Assembly: GCF_014337215.1 (NCBI RefSeq) | Contig: NZ_CP060635.1 | Location: forward strand, 1,315,501 to 1,379,500 | DNA from: Wansuia hejianensis | GTDB taxonomy: Bacteria; Bacillota; Clostridia; Lachnospirales; Lachnospiraceae | DNA length: 64,000 nucleotides | Direction of reading: 5' to 3' | Shown here: one piece after another, positions 40,549 to 48,270 of the stretch | Layout of the letters: each line of letters opens with the position of its first letter | How positions within the stretch are numbered: position 1 is the first letter of the stretch | Position numbers and translations under genes: made by a program | The notes under the pieces: model-generated | The model's input: only the letters and a program-made list of their open reading frames with translations | Told to the model about the DNA's origin: nothing | Databases searched by the model: none

Positions 40549-40896
40549 TCAATCCTCCTCATCGTCGTCATCATCAAGAAGAAATTTATCAATGGTATCA
40601 TTAAATATTTTATATGCTTCTGCTCGTTTCTCCTCTGATAATTCTCCTGTTTTACGCGCTATTATAACAAACTCCTCGGGAATTTCACTATACCCACATT
40701 TTGTTAGCAAGAATGCTTTGTCAATCTTTAAAGCATTAGCAAGTTTTTCAAGAGTTTTTAAGTCAGGTGTTACCAAATCTGCTTCAAGCCGGCTGATTGT
40801 TGAATTAGTTACGCCAGCTAATTCAGCCAGTTTCCTTTGACTAATTGATTTCTGTTCTCTTAAATGAACGAGATATTTCCCAAACGAATTTTCCAT
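40549..40896 (-). CDS. XRE-family repressor, ImmR-like
   Basis: A 115-residue protein: helix-turn-helix YLVHLREQKSISQRKLAELAGVTNSTISRLEADLVTPD in residues 6-45, a hinge, and a C-terminal segment ending in eight acidic residues (LLDDDDDEED). AAGGAG 7 bases ahead fixes the ATG. It is paired with an ImmA-like protease, the layout of a protease-sensitive repressor. The upstream region has two divergent promoters arranged around a long palindrome, so it likely represses itself and the plus-strand genes. Confidence 0.9.
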   Translation of the reverse strand: MENSFGKYLVHLREQKSISQRKLAELAGVTNSTISRLEADLVTPDLKTLEKLANALKIDKAFLLTKCGYSEIPEEFVIIARKTGELSEEKRAEAYKIFNDTIDKFLLDDDDDEED

Positions 40897-40917
40897 ACGA
40901 ATACTCCTTTCAAAAAG

Positions 40918-40946
40918 AGTATAACATAACCGTTCCACAAAAGCAA
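40918..40946 (-). promoter_or_regulatory. Promoter of the XRE-ImmA operon
   Basis: Minus strand TTGCTT, 17 bp, TATACT. The -35 lies in one arm of the central palindrome. Confidence 0.7.
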
Positions 40947-40972
40947 CAAAAAGGTGTTGCTTTTAAGGAACG
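40931..40972. promoter_or_regulatory. 42-bp nested palindrome between divergent promoters
   Basis: CGTTCC/GGAACG outer arms and AAAGCAAC/GTTGCTTT inner arms are perfectly symmetric about position 40951.5. A third copy of the outer site, TGGAACGG, is at 40999-41006 inside a second plus-strand promoter. Probable operators of the XRE repressor. Confidence 0.75.
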
Positions 40973-41018
40973 CATGTGATATACTATTGTTGCACAGATG
41001 GAACGGTAGTTGTATAAA
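40957..41018 (+). promoter_or_regulatory. Two plus-strand promoters for the DUF3892 module
   Basis: The first is TTGCTT (40957), 17 bp, TATACT (40980-40985), a mirror image of the minus promoter. The second is TTGCAC (40990), 17 bp, TATAAA (41013-41018), with the GGAACGG site in its spacer. Confidence 0.65.
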
Positions 41019-41021
41019 AAA

Positions 41022-41058
41022 GACAACAGATTATGATTCGCACTCACGCTCTGTTGTC
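41022..41058 (+). other. Leader hairpin 1 of the DUF3892 transcript
   Basis: Perfect 9-bp arms GACAACAGA/TCTGTTGTC with a 19-base loop, followed by CTCTCTAATGG. Without a T-tract it is more likely a structured leader or small RNA element than a terminator. Confidence 0.45.
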
Positions 41059-41141
41059 CTCTCTAATGGCACTTTCACAAGAATTTAGCACCAACTTCCT
41101 GTAATTATTTTAACATTTTAGTACCGAAAAAACAATCGCTA

Positions 41142-41176
41142 TATCTTGTATGCGTCGTGCCTTCTTATACAAGATA
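41142..41176 (+). other. Leader hairpin 2 of the DUF3892 transcript
   Basis: Perfect 10-bp arms TATCTTGTAT/ATACAAGATA with a 15-base loop, ending about 26 bases before the AGGAGG of the DUF3892 gene. Confidence 0.45.
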
Positions 41177-41213
41177 CCAACCTATCTGGAGATTTTTAGA
41201 AGGAGGACACATT

Positions 41214-41492
41214 ATGATGTACGCAAAAAAAATTAAAATGAAATACGGATGTAGTAACTCAAACAATGTTCAGGAGATTGAAGAAATTTACATTGACGGT
41301 TGCAATAATCCGGGATACTTTAAAAAGTCTGTTCTTTATGATTATTTAAAAAAGAATCCCAGAAGTATCAAAGTCTATATTTCTCCTTATCCTGATGTAC
41401 TGCCTGCACTAAGTTCTCGTGGTGAAAAATATGTTCGTTCGGAACCTAATGATACGGAACGAGACAATTTACTTAAATTGCCAAGAGTATGA
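41214..41492 (+). CDS. DUF3892 domain protein
   Basis: A 92-residue protein of DUF3892 type: basic MMYAKKIKMKYG start, a central YIDGCNNPGYFKKSVLYDYLKKNPRSIKV stretch and the family end YVRSEPNDTERDNLLKLPRV. Function unknown. AGGAGG 7 bases upstream fixes the first of two adjacent ATGs. It is the first gene after two regulated promoters and a 200-base leader, and is followed after 15 bp by a small lysine-rich peptide gene. It lies divergent from an XRE/ImmA pair inside an island. Confidence 0.85.
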   Translation: MMYAKKIKMKYGCSNSNNVQEIEEIYIDGCNNPGYFKKSVLYDYLKKNPRSIKVYISPYPDVLPALSSRGEKYVRSEPNDTERDNLLKLPRV

Positions 41493-41507
41493 AAGGTGTG
41501 AAAGAAT

Positions 41508-41633
41508 ATGGCTGTTCATCATGGCGGAAAAATTGGGGCTGCTGGAAAAACCTTAGCAAAAAAATCTTCAAGTAAAAGTGCTAAAAGTAAAGCGGGAAAA
41601 ACTTTAGCTAATCATAAACATGAAAAGCACTAA
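41508..41633 (+). CDS. 41-residue Lys/Ser-rich basic peptide
   Basis: MAVHHGGKIG, then AAGKTLAKKSSSKSAKSK, then AGKTLANHKHEKH: ten Lys and five His in 41 residues, no acidic residue except one Glu, and the motif GKTLA at 13-17 and 30-34. A weak AAAGG/GAAAG precedes the ATG. It looks like a small nucleic-acid-binding or charged peptide encoded with the DUF3892 gene. No family recognised; the terminator beyond it ends the two-gene unit. Confidence 0.65.
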   Translation: MAVHHGGKIGAAGKTLAKKSSSKSAKSKAGKTLANHKHEKH

Positions 41634-41666
41634 GTAGTAATTTGTTATAGGAAGTTGTACGTTGTC

Positions 41667-41708
41667 AAAAGGCGGTATCGCACTAAAAAGAATGCAATGC
41701 CGCCTTTT
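41667..41708. terminator. Bidirectional terminator in the island
   Basis: AAAAGGCGG/CCGCCTTTT arms extended inward by an imperfect stem; T-runs on both sides. It closes the plus-strand two-gene unit and the minus-strand 65-residue gene. Confidence 0.75.
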
Positions 41709-41733
41709 AGCTCCCTGTTTGCCAGTCGTTAAG

Positions 41734-41931
41734 TTAGTTTGTTTTCAAAACTTCCTTACCGGCGTTCATCAAACCTCGCGTATCAATCGTACAATAGTGG
41801 CATATTCCAGTTGCTTTGTTTGCAAAACCATTCGACGCATACATTTCTATAGTGGTCTGTGCTTTATATGGAATATTTATAAAACAAGCCTTTGATATAC
41901 TTATACATTTCGCAATGATATTATTTGACAT
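41734..41931 (-). CDS. 65-residue CXXC protein, function unknown
   Basis: GGGAG about 6 bases ahead of the ATG supports the start. Features are Cys9, Cys16 and a Cys44-His-Tyr-Cys47 motif (KATGICHYCTIDTRGLMNAG) in a 65-residue, soluble-looking protein. The spacing suits a metal or redox site. I do not recognise a family. It lies between the convergent DUF3892 unit and the rlmD 3' end, so it may be part of the inserted DNA. Confidence 0.55.
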   Translation of the reverse strand: MSNNIIAKCISISKACFINIPYKAQTTIEMYASNGFANKATGICHYCTIDTRGLMNAGKEVLKTN

Positions 41932-41964
41932 ACAGATCTCCCTCAAACATAATACTTTAATTAC

Positions 41965-43389
41965 TTATATCATACCATAAAACTTTAACGCCTCTCTTAT
42001 AGCTGCTTCCTTCTCCGCTGGACACTGTGACTGCTTGGCATCCTCAGACTTCGCTTTATTATAATTCTCCCGTTCAATAATACCACATTTCCCTTTCACC
42101 TGAGCAATGTATAAGCTGCTCACCTTCAAGCCGCTATGTTCCATCACATAATCCTTAATCTCCTGATAGGTCGCTTTCTTTTCCGCCGCCGTCAAATCAA
42201 GCTCATCCATCTCTAACTCCACATCGATATGCTTCAACTTATTAGATTTAAGTTTTGAAAGCAACACAATACTTTCCACATGATTCGTCCACGCAAAGCA
42301 GTCCACCGGCCAGGCCTCTTTCACTTCATATTTCTTTTTCTTCAGATATCTCAGGTCTCTTGCCAGTGTTTCCGGATTGCAGGAAATATATATGATTTTC
42401 TCCGGCCCCAGCTTCACGGCCGACGACAGGAATGCCTCGCCGCTTCCGGCTCTCGGCGGGTCCATGAAAAGCACATCCGCCTTTTCACCCTCCGCCGCCA
42501 TGACGGTCATGAATTCGCCGGCATCTCCGGCATAAAATTTGGCGTTTTTTATGCCGTTTATCCTGGCATTATAGATCGCATCCTTTACCGCATCCCGGTT
42601 TAGCTCCACGCCGATGACTTCCTTCGCTCTGCCGGAAGCTATCAGCCCAATAGTCCCTATCCCGCAATAGGCGTCTATCACACGTTCCTTTCCCGTCAGT
42701 CCGGCCAGCTCCACCGCTTTTCCGTAAAGCTTCTCTGTCTGCACGGGATTTACCTGATAAAATGACTGGGGAGATATCCGGAAGGTTTTTCCACAGAGCG
42801 TGTCTTCGATATACCCCTTGCCGTAAAGCACAATATTGCGCTCGCCCAGCACCATGCTGGTCCGCTTGGCGTTGACATTGAGTACGATGGAGGTGATCTC
42901 CGGATGCTCCTTGCGCAGAGCTTTTACAAAGTTATTTTTTGCCGGCAGGATAGGCGACGCCAGCACGAGAACTACCAGGATCTGACCGCTCTGAAAGCCT
43001 CTCCGCACCATCACATGGCGCAGCAGGCCATAACCGCTGTCCTCGTTGTAAATCCTGATCCGGAATGGATTTACAAGGCTGCGGACCGTCCCGATGATGG
43101 CGTCTGCTTTTTCATCCTCTATCAGACAGGACTCCACAGGAACTATCCGGTGAGTGCCTTCTTCGTAAACGCCTGAGATAACCTTTCCGTCATGCTTCCG
43201 GGCAAAGGCCGCATGCACCTTGTTCCTGTAATGGTACGGTTCCTCCATCCCCATGATGGGGCGCACCGGACAAATGTCTGACAGCAGCTTTCTCACCTGG
43301 GTTTCTTTTTTTCTCAGCTGTTCTTCATAGGGAATTCCCTGATATGCGCAGCCGCCGCATTTCTTTGATATTTTACAGTATTTATCCAT
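41965..43389 (-). CDS. rlmD: 23S rRNA (uracil-C5) methyltransferase, RlmD/RumA family
   Basis: A 474-residue methyltransferase. The N-terminal CKISKKCGGCAYQG cysteines hold a [4Fe-4S] cluster, RVIDAYCGIGTIGL binds SAM, DPPRAGSGE and YISCNPETLARDL carry the catalytic region. After the domain end HVESIVLLSK there is a further tail of about 95 residues (TAAEKKATYQEIKDYVMEHSGLKVSSLYIAQVK) that is more AT-rich than the rest. A second copy of that tail lies 3 kb downstream. Such tails are carried by elements that integrate at rumA. The start shares one base with the upstream stop (TGATG). Confidence 0.93.
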   Translation of the reverse strand: MDKYCKISKKCGGCAYQGIPYEEQLRKKETQVRKLLSDICPVRPIMGMEEPYHYRNKVHAAFARKHDGKVISGVYEEGTHRIVPVESCLIEDEKADAIIGTVRSLVNPFRIRIYNEDSGYGLLRHVMVRRGFQSGQILVVLVLASPILPAKNNFVKALRKEHPEITSIVLNVNAKRTSMVLGERNIVLYGKGYIEDTLCGKTFRISPQSFYQVNPVQTEKLYGKAVELAGLTGKERVIDAYCGIGTIGLIASGRAKEVIGVELNRDAVKDAIYNARINGIKNAKFYAGDAGEFMTVMAAEGEKADVLFMDPPRAGSGEAFLSSAVKLGPEKIIYISCNPETLARDLRYLKKKKYEVKEAWPVDCFAWTNHVESIVLLSKLKSNKLKHIDVELEMDELDLTAAEKKATYQEIKDYVMEHSGLKVSSLYIAQVKGKCGIIERENYNKAKSEDAKQSQCPAEKEAAIREALKFYGMI

Positions 43390-44246
43390 CAGAATACCAC
43401 CCCCGTCACCTCAATCAGCAACCCCCACAGCACACCAGCCCCATAGAGAATTCCTGTAATTTTCAGATTTTCCCTGAGATTTTGATTAGTTCTGAAAAGT
43501 ACCAGAATACCAACGCCGGCTCCCACCAGAAGGCCGGACATCATCTGTCCTGCGCCCAGAAGTCCCTGCAGATACAGCTCGGTTATGACCACGGAGGAAG
43601 CACAGTTCGGGATCAGGCCGATGACCCCTGCCAGAAACACACCCAAAACCGGCTGGTTCGACAGGAATCCCGAAATCGCCGCCTCCCCGGCACTTTCAAT
43701 CATCAGGCCGATTCCAAAAGAAACCAGAAATATAAACACTGCTATCCGCAGCGTATGATTCAGAGCAGATTTTAAAATACCGTCCTCACAGTGGCAGTGC
43801 TCGTGTGTGCACAGGTCATGGATATCCTTTTCCTTCCCGCGTCCGGCCTTCAGGCTTCGGAAGAGAAAATCTATCAAAAGCCCGGTCACCGCACCGATAG
43901 CTGCTTTAGTGAGCAAAATTTTTAGAATCGTCGGTATTCTGACTGCCTCAGATAAAAAGATCGGAAGCATTTCGTCGGAAGTAGAAAGAAAAATGGCCAG
44001 CAGTGTCCCCACGGTAATCACCCCGCCGGAAAACAGGCTGGAAGCTGCGGCTGAAAACCCACACTGCGGCACCACACCGGCAGCGGCGCCGAACAGAGGG
44101 CCGAACCTGCCGGCTTTCCCCATCATACGGGCAGACTTTTCCCCCGTTTTGTGCTCCAGATATTCCATAACGAGATAAGTCAAAAATAAAAACGGCAGCA
44201 GCTTAGCCGTATCCTTCAGCGTATCTAACACTACATCTACCAGCAT
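43389..44246 (-). CDS. ArsP_2-type membrane transporter (putative Mn/heavy-metal exporter)
   Basis: A 285-residue protein with eight or more hydrophobic helices in two related halves: PLFGAAAGVVPQCGFSAAASSLFSGG and GVIGLIPNCASSVVITELYLQGL each carry the P-x-C motif. The central loop HDLCTHEHCHCED is a metal-binding cluster. This matches the family annotated as putative manganese transporter/10-TM heavy-metal exporter. It is translationally coupled to rlmD and lies after a very strong GC-rich hairpin. Confidence 0.85.
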   Translation of the reverse strand: MLVDVVLDTLKDTAKLLPFLFLTYLVMEYLEHKTGEKSARMMGKAGRFGPLFGAAAGVVPQCGFSAAASSLFSGGVITVGTLLAIFLSTSDEMLPIFLSEAVRIPTILKILLTKAAIGAVTGLLIDFLFRSLKAGRGKEKDIHDLCTHEHCHCEDGILKSALNHTLRIAVFIFLVSFGIGLMIESAGEAAISGFLSNQPVLGVFLAGVIGLIPNCASSVVITELYLQGLLGAGQMMSGLLVGAGVGILVLFRTNQNLRENLKITGILYGAGVLWGLLIEVTGVVF

Positions 44247-44323
44247 ATGATTTCCCCTTTGAGTTTTGTTGTTTCATTATATCTAATATAATGCTGAAAA
44301 GCAAGCGTTCACTCGGACAGACA

Positions 44324-44369
44324 ACACCCCCGGGGGGCCGCATGATTGTATGCGGCCCCCCGGGGGTGT
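44324..44369. terminator. Very stable 20-bp perfect hairpin
   Basis: Two 20-bp arms (44324-44343 and 44350-44369), perfectly complementary and almost entirely G/C, flank the loop GATTGT. It lies 4 bp after the fabT stop and about 80 bp before the transporter. There is no T-tract on the minus strand, so factor-independent termination would be atypical. Confidence 0.6.
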
Positions 44370-44372
44370 GAA

Positions 44373-44825
44373 TCATTTTGTCTTCTGCCTATTCCCATAG
44401 GTCCGGAAAAAATCTGACAGGTTATCCAGCGCATGGGCCAGCACTTCCACTTCCGGCCCGCTCAGATGCTGAATGACTGCTTCCGTCATTTGGTCGTGGA
44501 AGTCCTTGTGATGGTCATAGGCCCTCCGGCCCTTAGCCGTCAGGTTAATGTTCACCACCCGTCTGTCTTCCTCACTGCGGCTTCTGTCCACATAGTGTTT
44601 CTTCACCAGACTGTTCATGGCCGTCGTCAGCGAACCCACCGTGATATTCAGTTTTTTCGCAATCGCAGACATATTATTGCCCGACAGGCCTACAGCCTCC
44701 AGCACATGCATGTCGTTATTCGTAATATCTCTAAATTCTTCCGTAATGATCGCCTGTTCTTCCAGTTCCCATATCTCATTGAACAGATAAACCAGAACAT
44801 CATTGATGGTATCGTGTGCGTTCAA
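44373..44825 (-). CDS. fabT: FabT-like MarR-family regulator of fatty acid synthesis
   Basis: A 150-residue MarR protein. DMHVLEAVGLSGNNMSAIAKKLNITVGSLTTAMNSLVKKHYVDRSRSEEDRRVVNINLTAKG is the winged helix. The start is taken as TTG with GGAG 7 bases upstream, since the longer open frame would include the promoter. FabT represses fab genes when bound to acyl-ACP. Here it lies at the distal end of the fab cluster behind its own promoter, not upstream of fabH as in streptococci. A likely site is at the fabH promoter. Confidence 0.85.
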   Translation of the reverse strand: MNAHDTINDVLVYLFNEIWELEEQAIITEEFRDITNNDMHVLEAVGLSGNNMSAIAKKLNITVGSLTTAMNSLVKKHYVDRSRSEEDRRVVNINLTAKGRRAYDHHKDFHDQMTEAVIQHLSGPEVEVLAHALDNLSDFFRTYGNRQKTK

Positions 44826-44877
44826 ATCAATTCTCCTGTTGCCTTTTGTCAGATTTCCAGAATCATTTTCCGCCTTT

Positions 44878-44906
44878 AGTATAGCATACCCGCAGCGTCT
44901 TTTCAA
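44878..44906 (-). promoter_or_regulatory. fabT promoter
   Basis: Minus strand TTGAAA, 17 bp, TATACT, ending about 52 bp before the TTG start. Confidence 0.65.
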
Positions 44907-44979
44907 AATCTTTCTTTCATTAAATAGGGAGAACTCGCTCAACTACTGTTCATCCCATGGCCGGCAGATTTACAGCTTT

Positions 44980-46800
44980 CTACATTTTACGGAACCGCCC
45001 GTATCTGTGAGCCGACAGCTGTTCTCCTGTCATCGTCCGGTATTTCTGCAGAAATGCGTCGATTTTCACCCGCAGACAGCAGAGCACCGGGCGGAGCCCG
45101 GCCTGATTCAGCGGCTCAGGCTCCGGTATCACCTGGTCAATGACGCCCAATTGCTGCAGATCTCTGGAGGTCAGCTTCATCACTCCGGCTGCTTCGGCAG
45201 CTCTCTTGCTGTCTTTCCAGAGGATAGACGCGAAGCCTTCCGGCGACAGCACTGAATAGACGGCGTTTTCCATCATCCATACTTCGTTGGCTACCGCCAT
45301 ACCCAGCGCGCCTCCGCTGCCGCCCTCTCCGATCACAAGAGACAGTACAGGCACCTTCAGTGCCGACATCTCATAGAGGTTCCGGGCAATGGCCTCTCCC
45401 TGGCCCCGCTTTTCCGCTTCCATACCGCAGAATGCTCCCGGCGTATCCACAAAACAGATGACCGGACGGCCGAATTTTTCTGCCTGTTTCATCAGACGAA
45501 GGGCTTTCCGGTAACCGTCGGGAGATGGCATGCCGAAATTACGGTTCATATTCTCCCGGGTCGTCTTGCCCTTTTCCTGGGCGATGACTGTGACAGGAGT
45601 GCCGTGGAATCTGGCCACTCCGCCCACAATCGCCCGGTCGTCCCTGCAATACCGGTCTCCGTGGAATTCTATGAATTCAGTAAACAGTCCCTGAATGTAG
45701 TCTGTACCCACCGGACGGTCTTTTCTCCTGGACAACAGAACCCGGTCCCAGGCTGACAGCTGTTTCTCCCGGTTCCGTCCTTTTGCGGAAGCGTTCCCTG
45801 CCTGCCCTGCGGGAGAATGATCACCCCGCCCTGGTAGAGCGTTCTCAGTCTGGCTGAAGGTAACATTCTCAGCCTGGCCGGCGTCAGCGGCTGTTTTTGA
45901 CAGGCCCTGGACCGCACGGAACGGCTCTGGGGCGAAAGCATTCTTGCTTGAATCCCCATGCAGCTTCAGAATCTGAGAAAGTACCTGTTTCTGCTCCTCC
46001 CGTTCCAATATCCGGTCAACAAACCCGTGCTCCAGCAGGAACTCTGAGCGCTGAAAACCTTTCGGGAGCTTCTCTCCAATGGTCTGCTCAATGACGCGGG
46101 GGCCAGCGAACCCGATCAGCGCTCCCGGCTCTGCCAGTATGATATCTCCCAACATGGCGAAGCTGGCGGTAACCCCTCCGGTTGTCGGGTCTGTCAAAAC
46201 TGTGATATATAGAAGTCCGGCATCGCTGTGCCGTTTCAGGGCGGCTGCCGTCTTAGCCATCTGCATCAGAGACACAATCCCCTCCTGCATTCTGGCGCCG
46301 CCGGAGCAGGCAAACAGGATCATTGGAAGCTTTTCCTCCGTTGCCCGCTCCACCGCGCGGGTGATTTTCTCTCCTACCACCTGGCCCATGCTGGCCATCA
46401 TAAAACGCCCGTCACAGACACCCACCGCAGCCGCCTGCCCGTCTATCCTGATCTGCCCGGTAATCACGGCTTCATCCAGCTTTGTCTTGTTTTTCAGATA
46501 AACTAGTTTTTCATCATAGCCTTTAAATTTCAGCGGGTTTGTTTCAGGCAGGCCCCGGTCCCATTCTTCAAAGCTGCCTTCATCTCCAATCATCTCGATT
46601 CTGCGGTACGCGTGAACCCGAAAATAATTATGGCATTTGGGGCAGGTATAGTAACCTTTTTTCACATCTTCCGTCAATATGGCGGCCTTGCAGGCATTAC
46701 ATTTTTTTAAAAGGCCTTCCGGCACCTCCGGATGAGAGCGCCTTCCAGCTGGTTCGCTGTCCGCTCTTCTGGTTTTCTTAAACAATTCTTTCCATTCCAT
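44980..46800 (-). CDS. accDA: Acetyl-CoA carboxylase carboxyltransferase, fused beta and alpha subunits
   Basis: A 606-residue fusion. The AccD part has the zinc finger Cys34, 37, 53, 56 (CNACK, CPKCHNYF) and the crotonase core (FACSGGARMQEGIVSLMQMAKT, TDPTTGGVTASFAMLGD). A low-complexity linker of about 60 residues (around 295-355, Ala/Gly/Gln/Ser rich) leads to AccA (LFTEFIEFHGDRYCRDDRAIVGG, DTPGAFCGMEAEKRGQGEAIA, GEGGSGGALGMAVANEVWMM). The enzyme transfers CO2 from biotin to acetyl-CoA. The two are usually separate genes. It is last of the fab-acc cluster. Confidence 0.94.
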   Translation of the reverse strand: MEWKELFKKTRRADSEPAGRRSHPEVPEGLLKKCNACKAAILTEDVKKGYYTCPKCHNYFRVHAYRRIEMIGDEGSFEEWDRGLPETNPLKFKGYDEKLVYLKNKTKLDEAVITGQIRIDGQAAAVGVCDGRFMMASMGQVVGEKITRAVERATEEKLPMILFACSGGARMQEGIVSLMQMAKTAAALKRHSDAGLLYITVLTDPTTGGVTASFAMLGDIILAEPGALIGFAGPRVIEQTIGEKLPKGFQRSEFLLEHGFVDRILEREEQKQVLSQILKLHGDSSKNAFAPEPFRAVQGLSKTAADAGQAENVTFSQTENALPGRGDHSPAGQAGNASAKGRNREKQLSAWDRVLLSRRKDRPVGTDYIQGLFTEFIEFHGDRYCRDDRAIVGGVARFHGTPVTVIAQEKGKTTRENMNRNFGMPSPDGYRKALRLMKQAEKFGRPVICFVDTPGAFCGMEAEKRGQGEAIARNLYEMSALKVPVLSLVIGEGGSGGALGMAVANEVWMMENAVYSVLSPEGFASILWKDSKRAAEAAGVMKLTSRDLQQLGVIDQVIPEPEPLNQAGLRPVLCCLRVKIDAFLQKYRTMTGEQLSAHRYGRFRKM

Positions 46801-46826
46801 CGTCTAATATTCCTGCTTTCAGATTT

Positions 46827-46892
46827 CATACCCGCAGGGTACCCTGTAACGCATGCCCCAGCGTGGCAGGGGAACAGCTTTGCTGTTCCACA
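46827..46892 (+). repeat. Dispersed hairpin repeat, copy C
   Basis: The plus strand reads CATACCCGCAGGG...GGAACAGC-AAA-GCTGTTCC. It is homologous, in the opposite orientation, to the two copies near accB, and contains ACAGGGTACCCTGT and GGAACAGC/GCTGTTCC palindromes. It fills the accC-accDA gap. Confidence 0.7.
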
Positions 46893-46916
46893 ATATATTC
46901 CCGAGTACCTCTCATT

Positions 46917-48257
46917 TCACAGAGTATGGGTATTCAGGTATTCTATATCAGTGCGGCCGGCCTGATAATCTGGTTCATTTAAAATCCGGTAGAGATAGTC
47001 TGCATTAGTATCAATGCCTTCCACGATCACTTCACCGAGAGCGCTGGTCATCTTGGCGATGGCCTCTGCCCGGTCCTTTCCGTGTACAATCAGCTTGGCG
47101 ATCATGGAATCATAATAAGGCGGTATGGTATAGCCGCTGTAGACAGCAGTATCCATGCGGATACCGCAGCCGCCCGGCAGATACAGAGTCTGTATCGTCC
47201 CCGGAGAAGGCCTGAAATTTTTATCTGGATTTTCCGCATTGATCCTGCATTCAATCGCGTGACCGGAAATATTTATATTTTTCTGAGAGACAGAAAGCGG
47301 CTCGCCGGCAGCGATCCTGATCTGCTCTTTGATCAGATCCAGCCCCGTGATCATCTCCGTCACCGGATGCTCCACCTGAATTCTGGTATTCATCTCCATA
47401 AAATAAAACTGTTCATTTCTATCCAGAAGAAACTCAATGGTGCCGGCATTCACATAGTGGGCAGCTTTAGCGGCGCGGACTGCAGCTTCGCCCATCCTCC
47501 TCCTGAGCTTTTCAGAAATCGCTCCGCAGGGCGCTTCTTCAATTACCTTTTGGTGATTCCTCTGAATCGAACAATCCCTCTCTCCCAAATGGACAACATT
47601 CCCCTGGCTGTCAGCCAGGATCTGAAATTCAATATGGCGGGGATGCTCCACAAAATGCTCGATATACATCGTATCATCCCCGAAAGCCATACTGGCTTCC
47701 TTTTGAGCTGTCTGAAATGCAAGATCAAATTCATCTGCGGAAAAGGCCGTCCTCATGCCTTTTCCTCCGCCGCCCAGCGCGGCCTTGATCATGACCGGAT
47801 AACCGATCCTCTCAGCCTCCTTTTTCCCATGGCGGACGTCGTAGACCGGATCTTTTGTCCCCGGTATAACGGGCACTCCTGCTTCAATCATCGTGTTCCG
47901 TGCCTCTGACTTATTGCCCAGCTTATCGATGATCTCAGAGCCCGGTCCGATAAACGTGATTTTGCATTCCTCGCAGAGCCTCGCAAAACGGCTGTTCTCT
48001 GAGAGAAAACCGAACCCCGGATGAATGGCGTCCGCCCCAGTGATGACCGTAGCGCTGATGATCTGCTGCATATTCAAATAGCTTTTGGCTGAAGGGCCAG
48101 GACCGATGCAGACAGCTTCGTCCGCCAGCTGGGCATGAAGCGCCTCGGCATCTGCTTCCGAGTAGACGGCTACCGTCTCGATTCCCATTTCCCGGCAGGC
48201 CCTGATGATACGGACCGCAATTTCTCCACGGTTTGCAATCAGAATTTTCTTAATCAT
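46917..48257 (-). CDS. accC: Acetyl-CoA carboxylase biotin carboxylase subunit
   Basis: A 446-residue ATP-grasp enzyme. KKILIANRGEIAVRIIRACREMGI opens it, KAALGGGGKGMR is the glycine-rich ATP loop, RDCSIQRNHQKVIEEAP and FLLDRNEQFYFMEMNTRIQVEHPVTE carry the catalytic residues, and the C-terminal biotin carboxylase domain is complete. It carboxylates the biotin on AccB. GGAG precedes the ATG; the gene lies 13 bp after fabZ. Confidence 0.96.
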   Translation of the reverse strand: MIKKILIANRGEIAVRIIRACREMGIETVAVYSEADAEALHAQLADEAVCIGPGPSAKSYLNMQQIISATVITGADAIHPGFGFLSENSRFARLCEECKITFIGPGSEIIDKLGNKSEARNTMIEAGVPVIPGTKDPVYDVRHGKKEAERIGYPVMIKAALGGGGKGMRTAFSADEFDLAFQTAQKEASMAFGDDTMYIEHFVEHPRHIEFQILADSQGNVVHLGERDCSIQRNHQKVIEEAPCGAISEKLRRRMGEAAVRAAKAAHYVNAGTIEFLLDRNEQFYFMEMNTRIQVEHPVTEMITGLDLIKEQIRIAAGEPLSVSQKNINISGHAIECRINAENPDKNFRPSPGTIQTLYLPGGCGIRMDTAVYSGYTIPPYYDSMIAKLIVHGKDRAEAIAKMTSALGEVIVEGIDTNADYLYRILNEPDYQAGRTDIEYLNTHTL

Positions 48258-48270
48258 ATTTTCTCCTAAC

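Noticed and set aside
41022..41058. Terminator for the divergent transcript
   Set aside because: The hairpin is perfect but no T-run follows on the plus strand, and an unsupported upstream gene would be needed; listed as leader structure instead.
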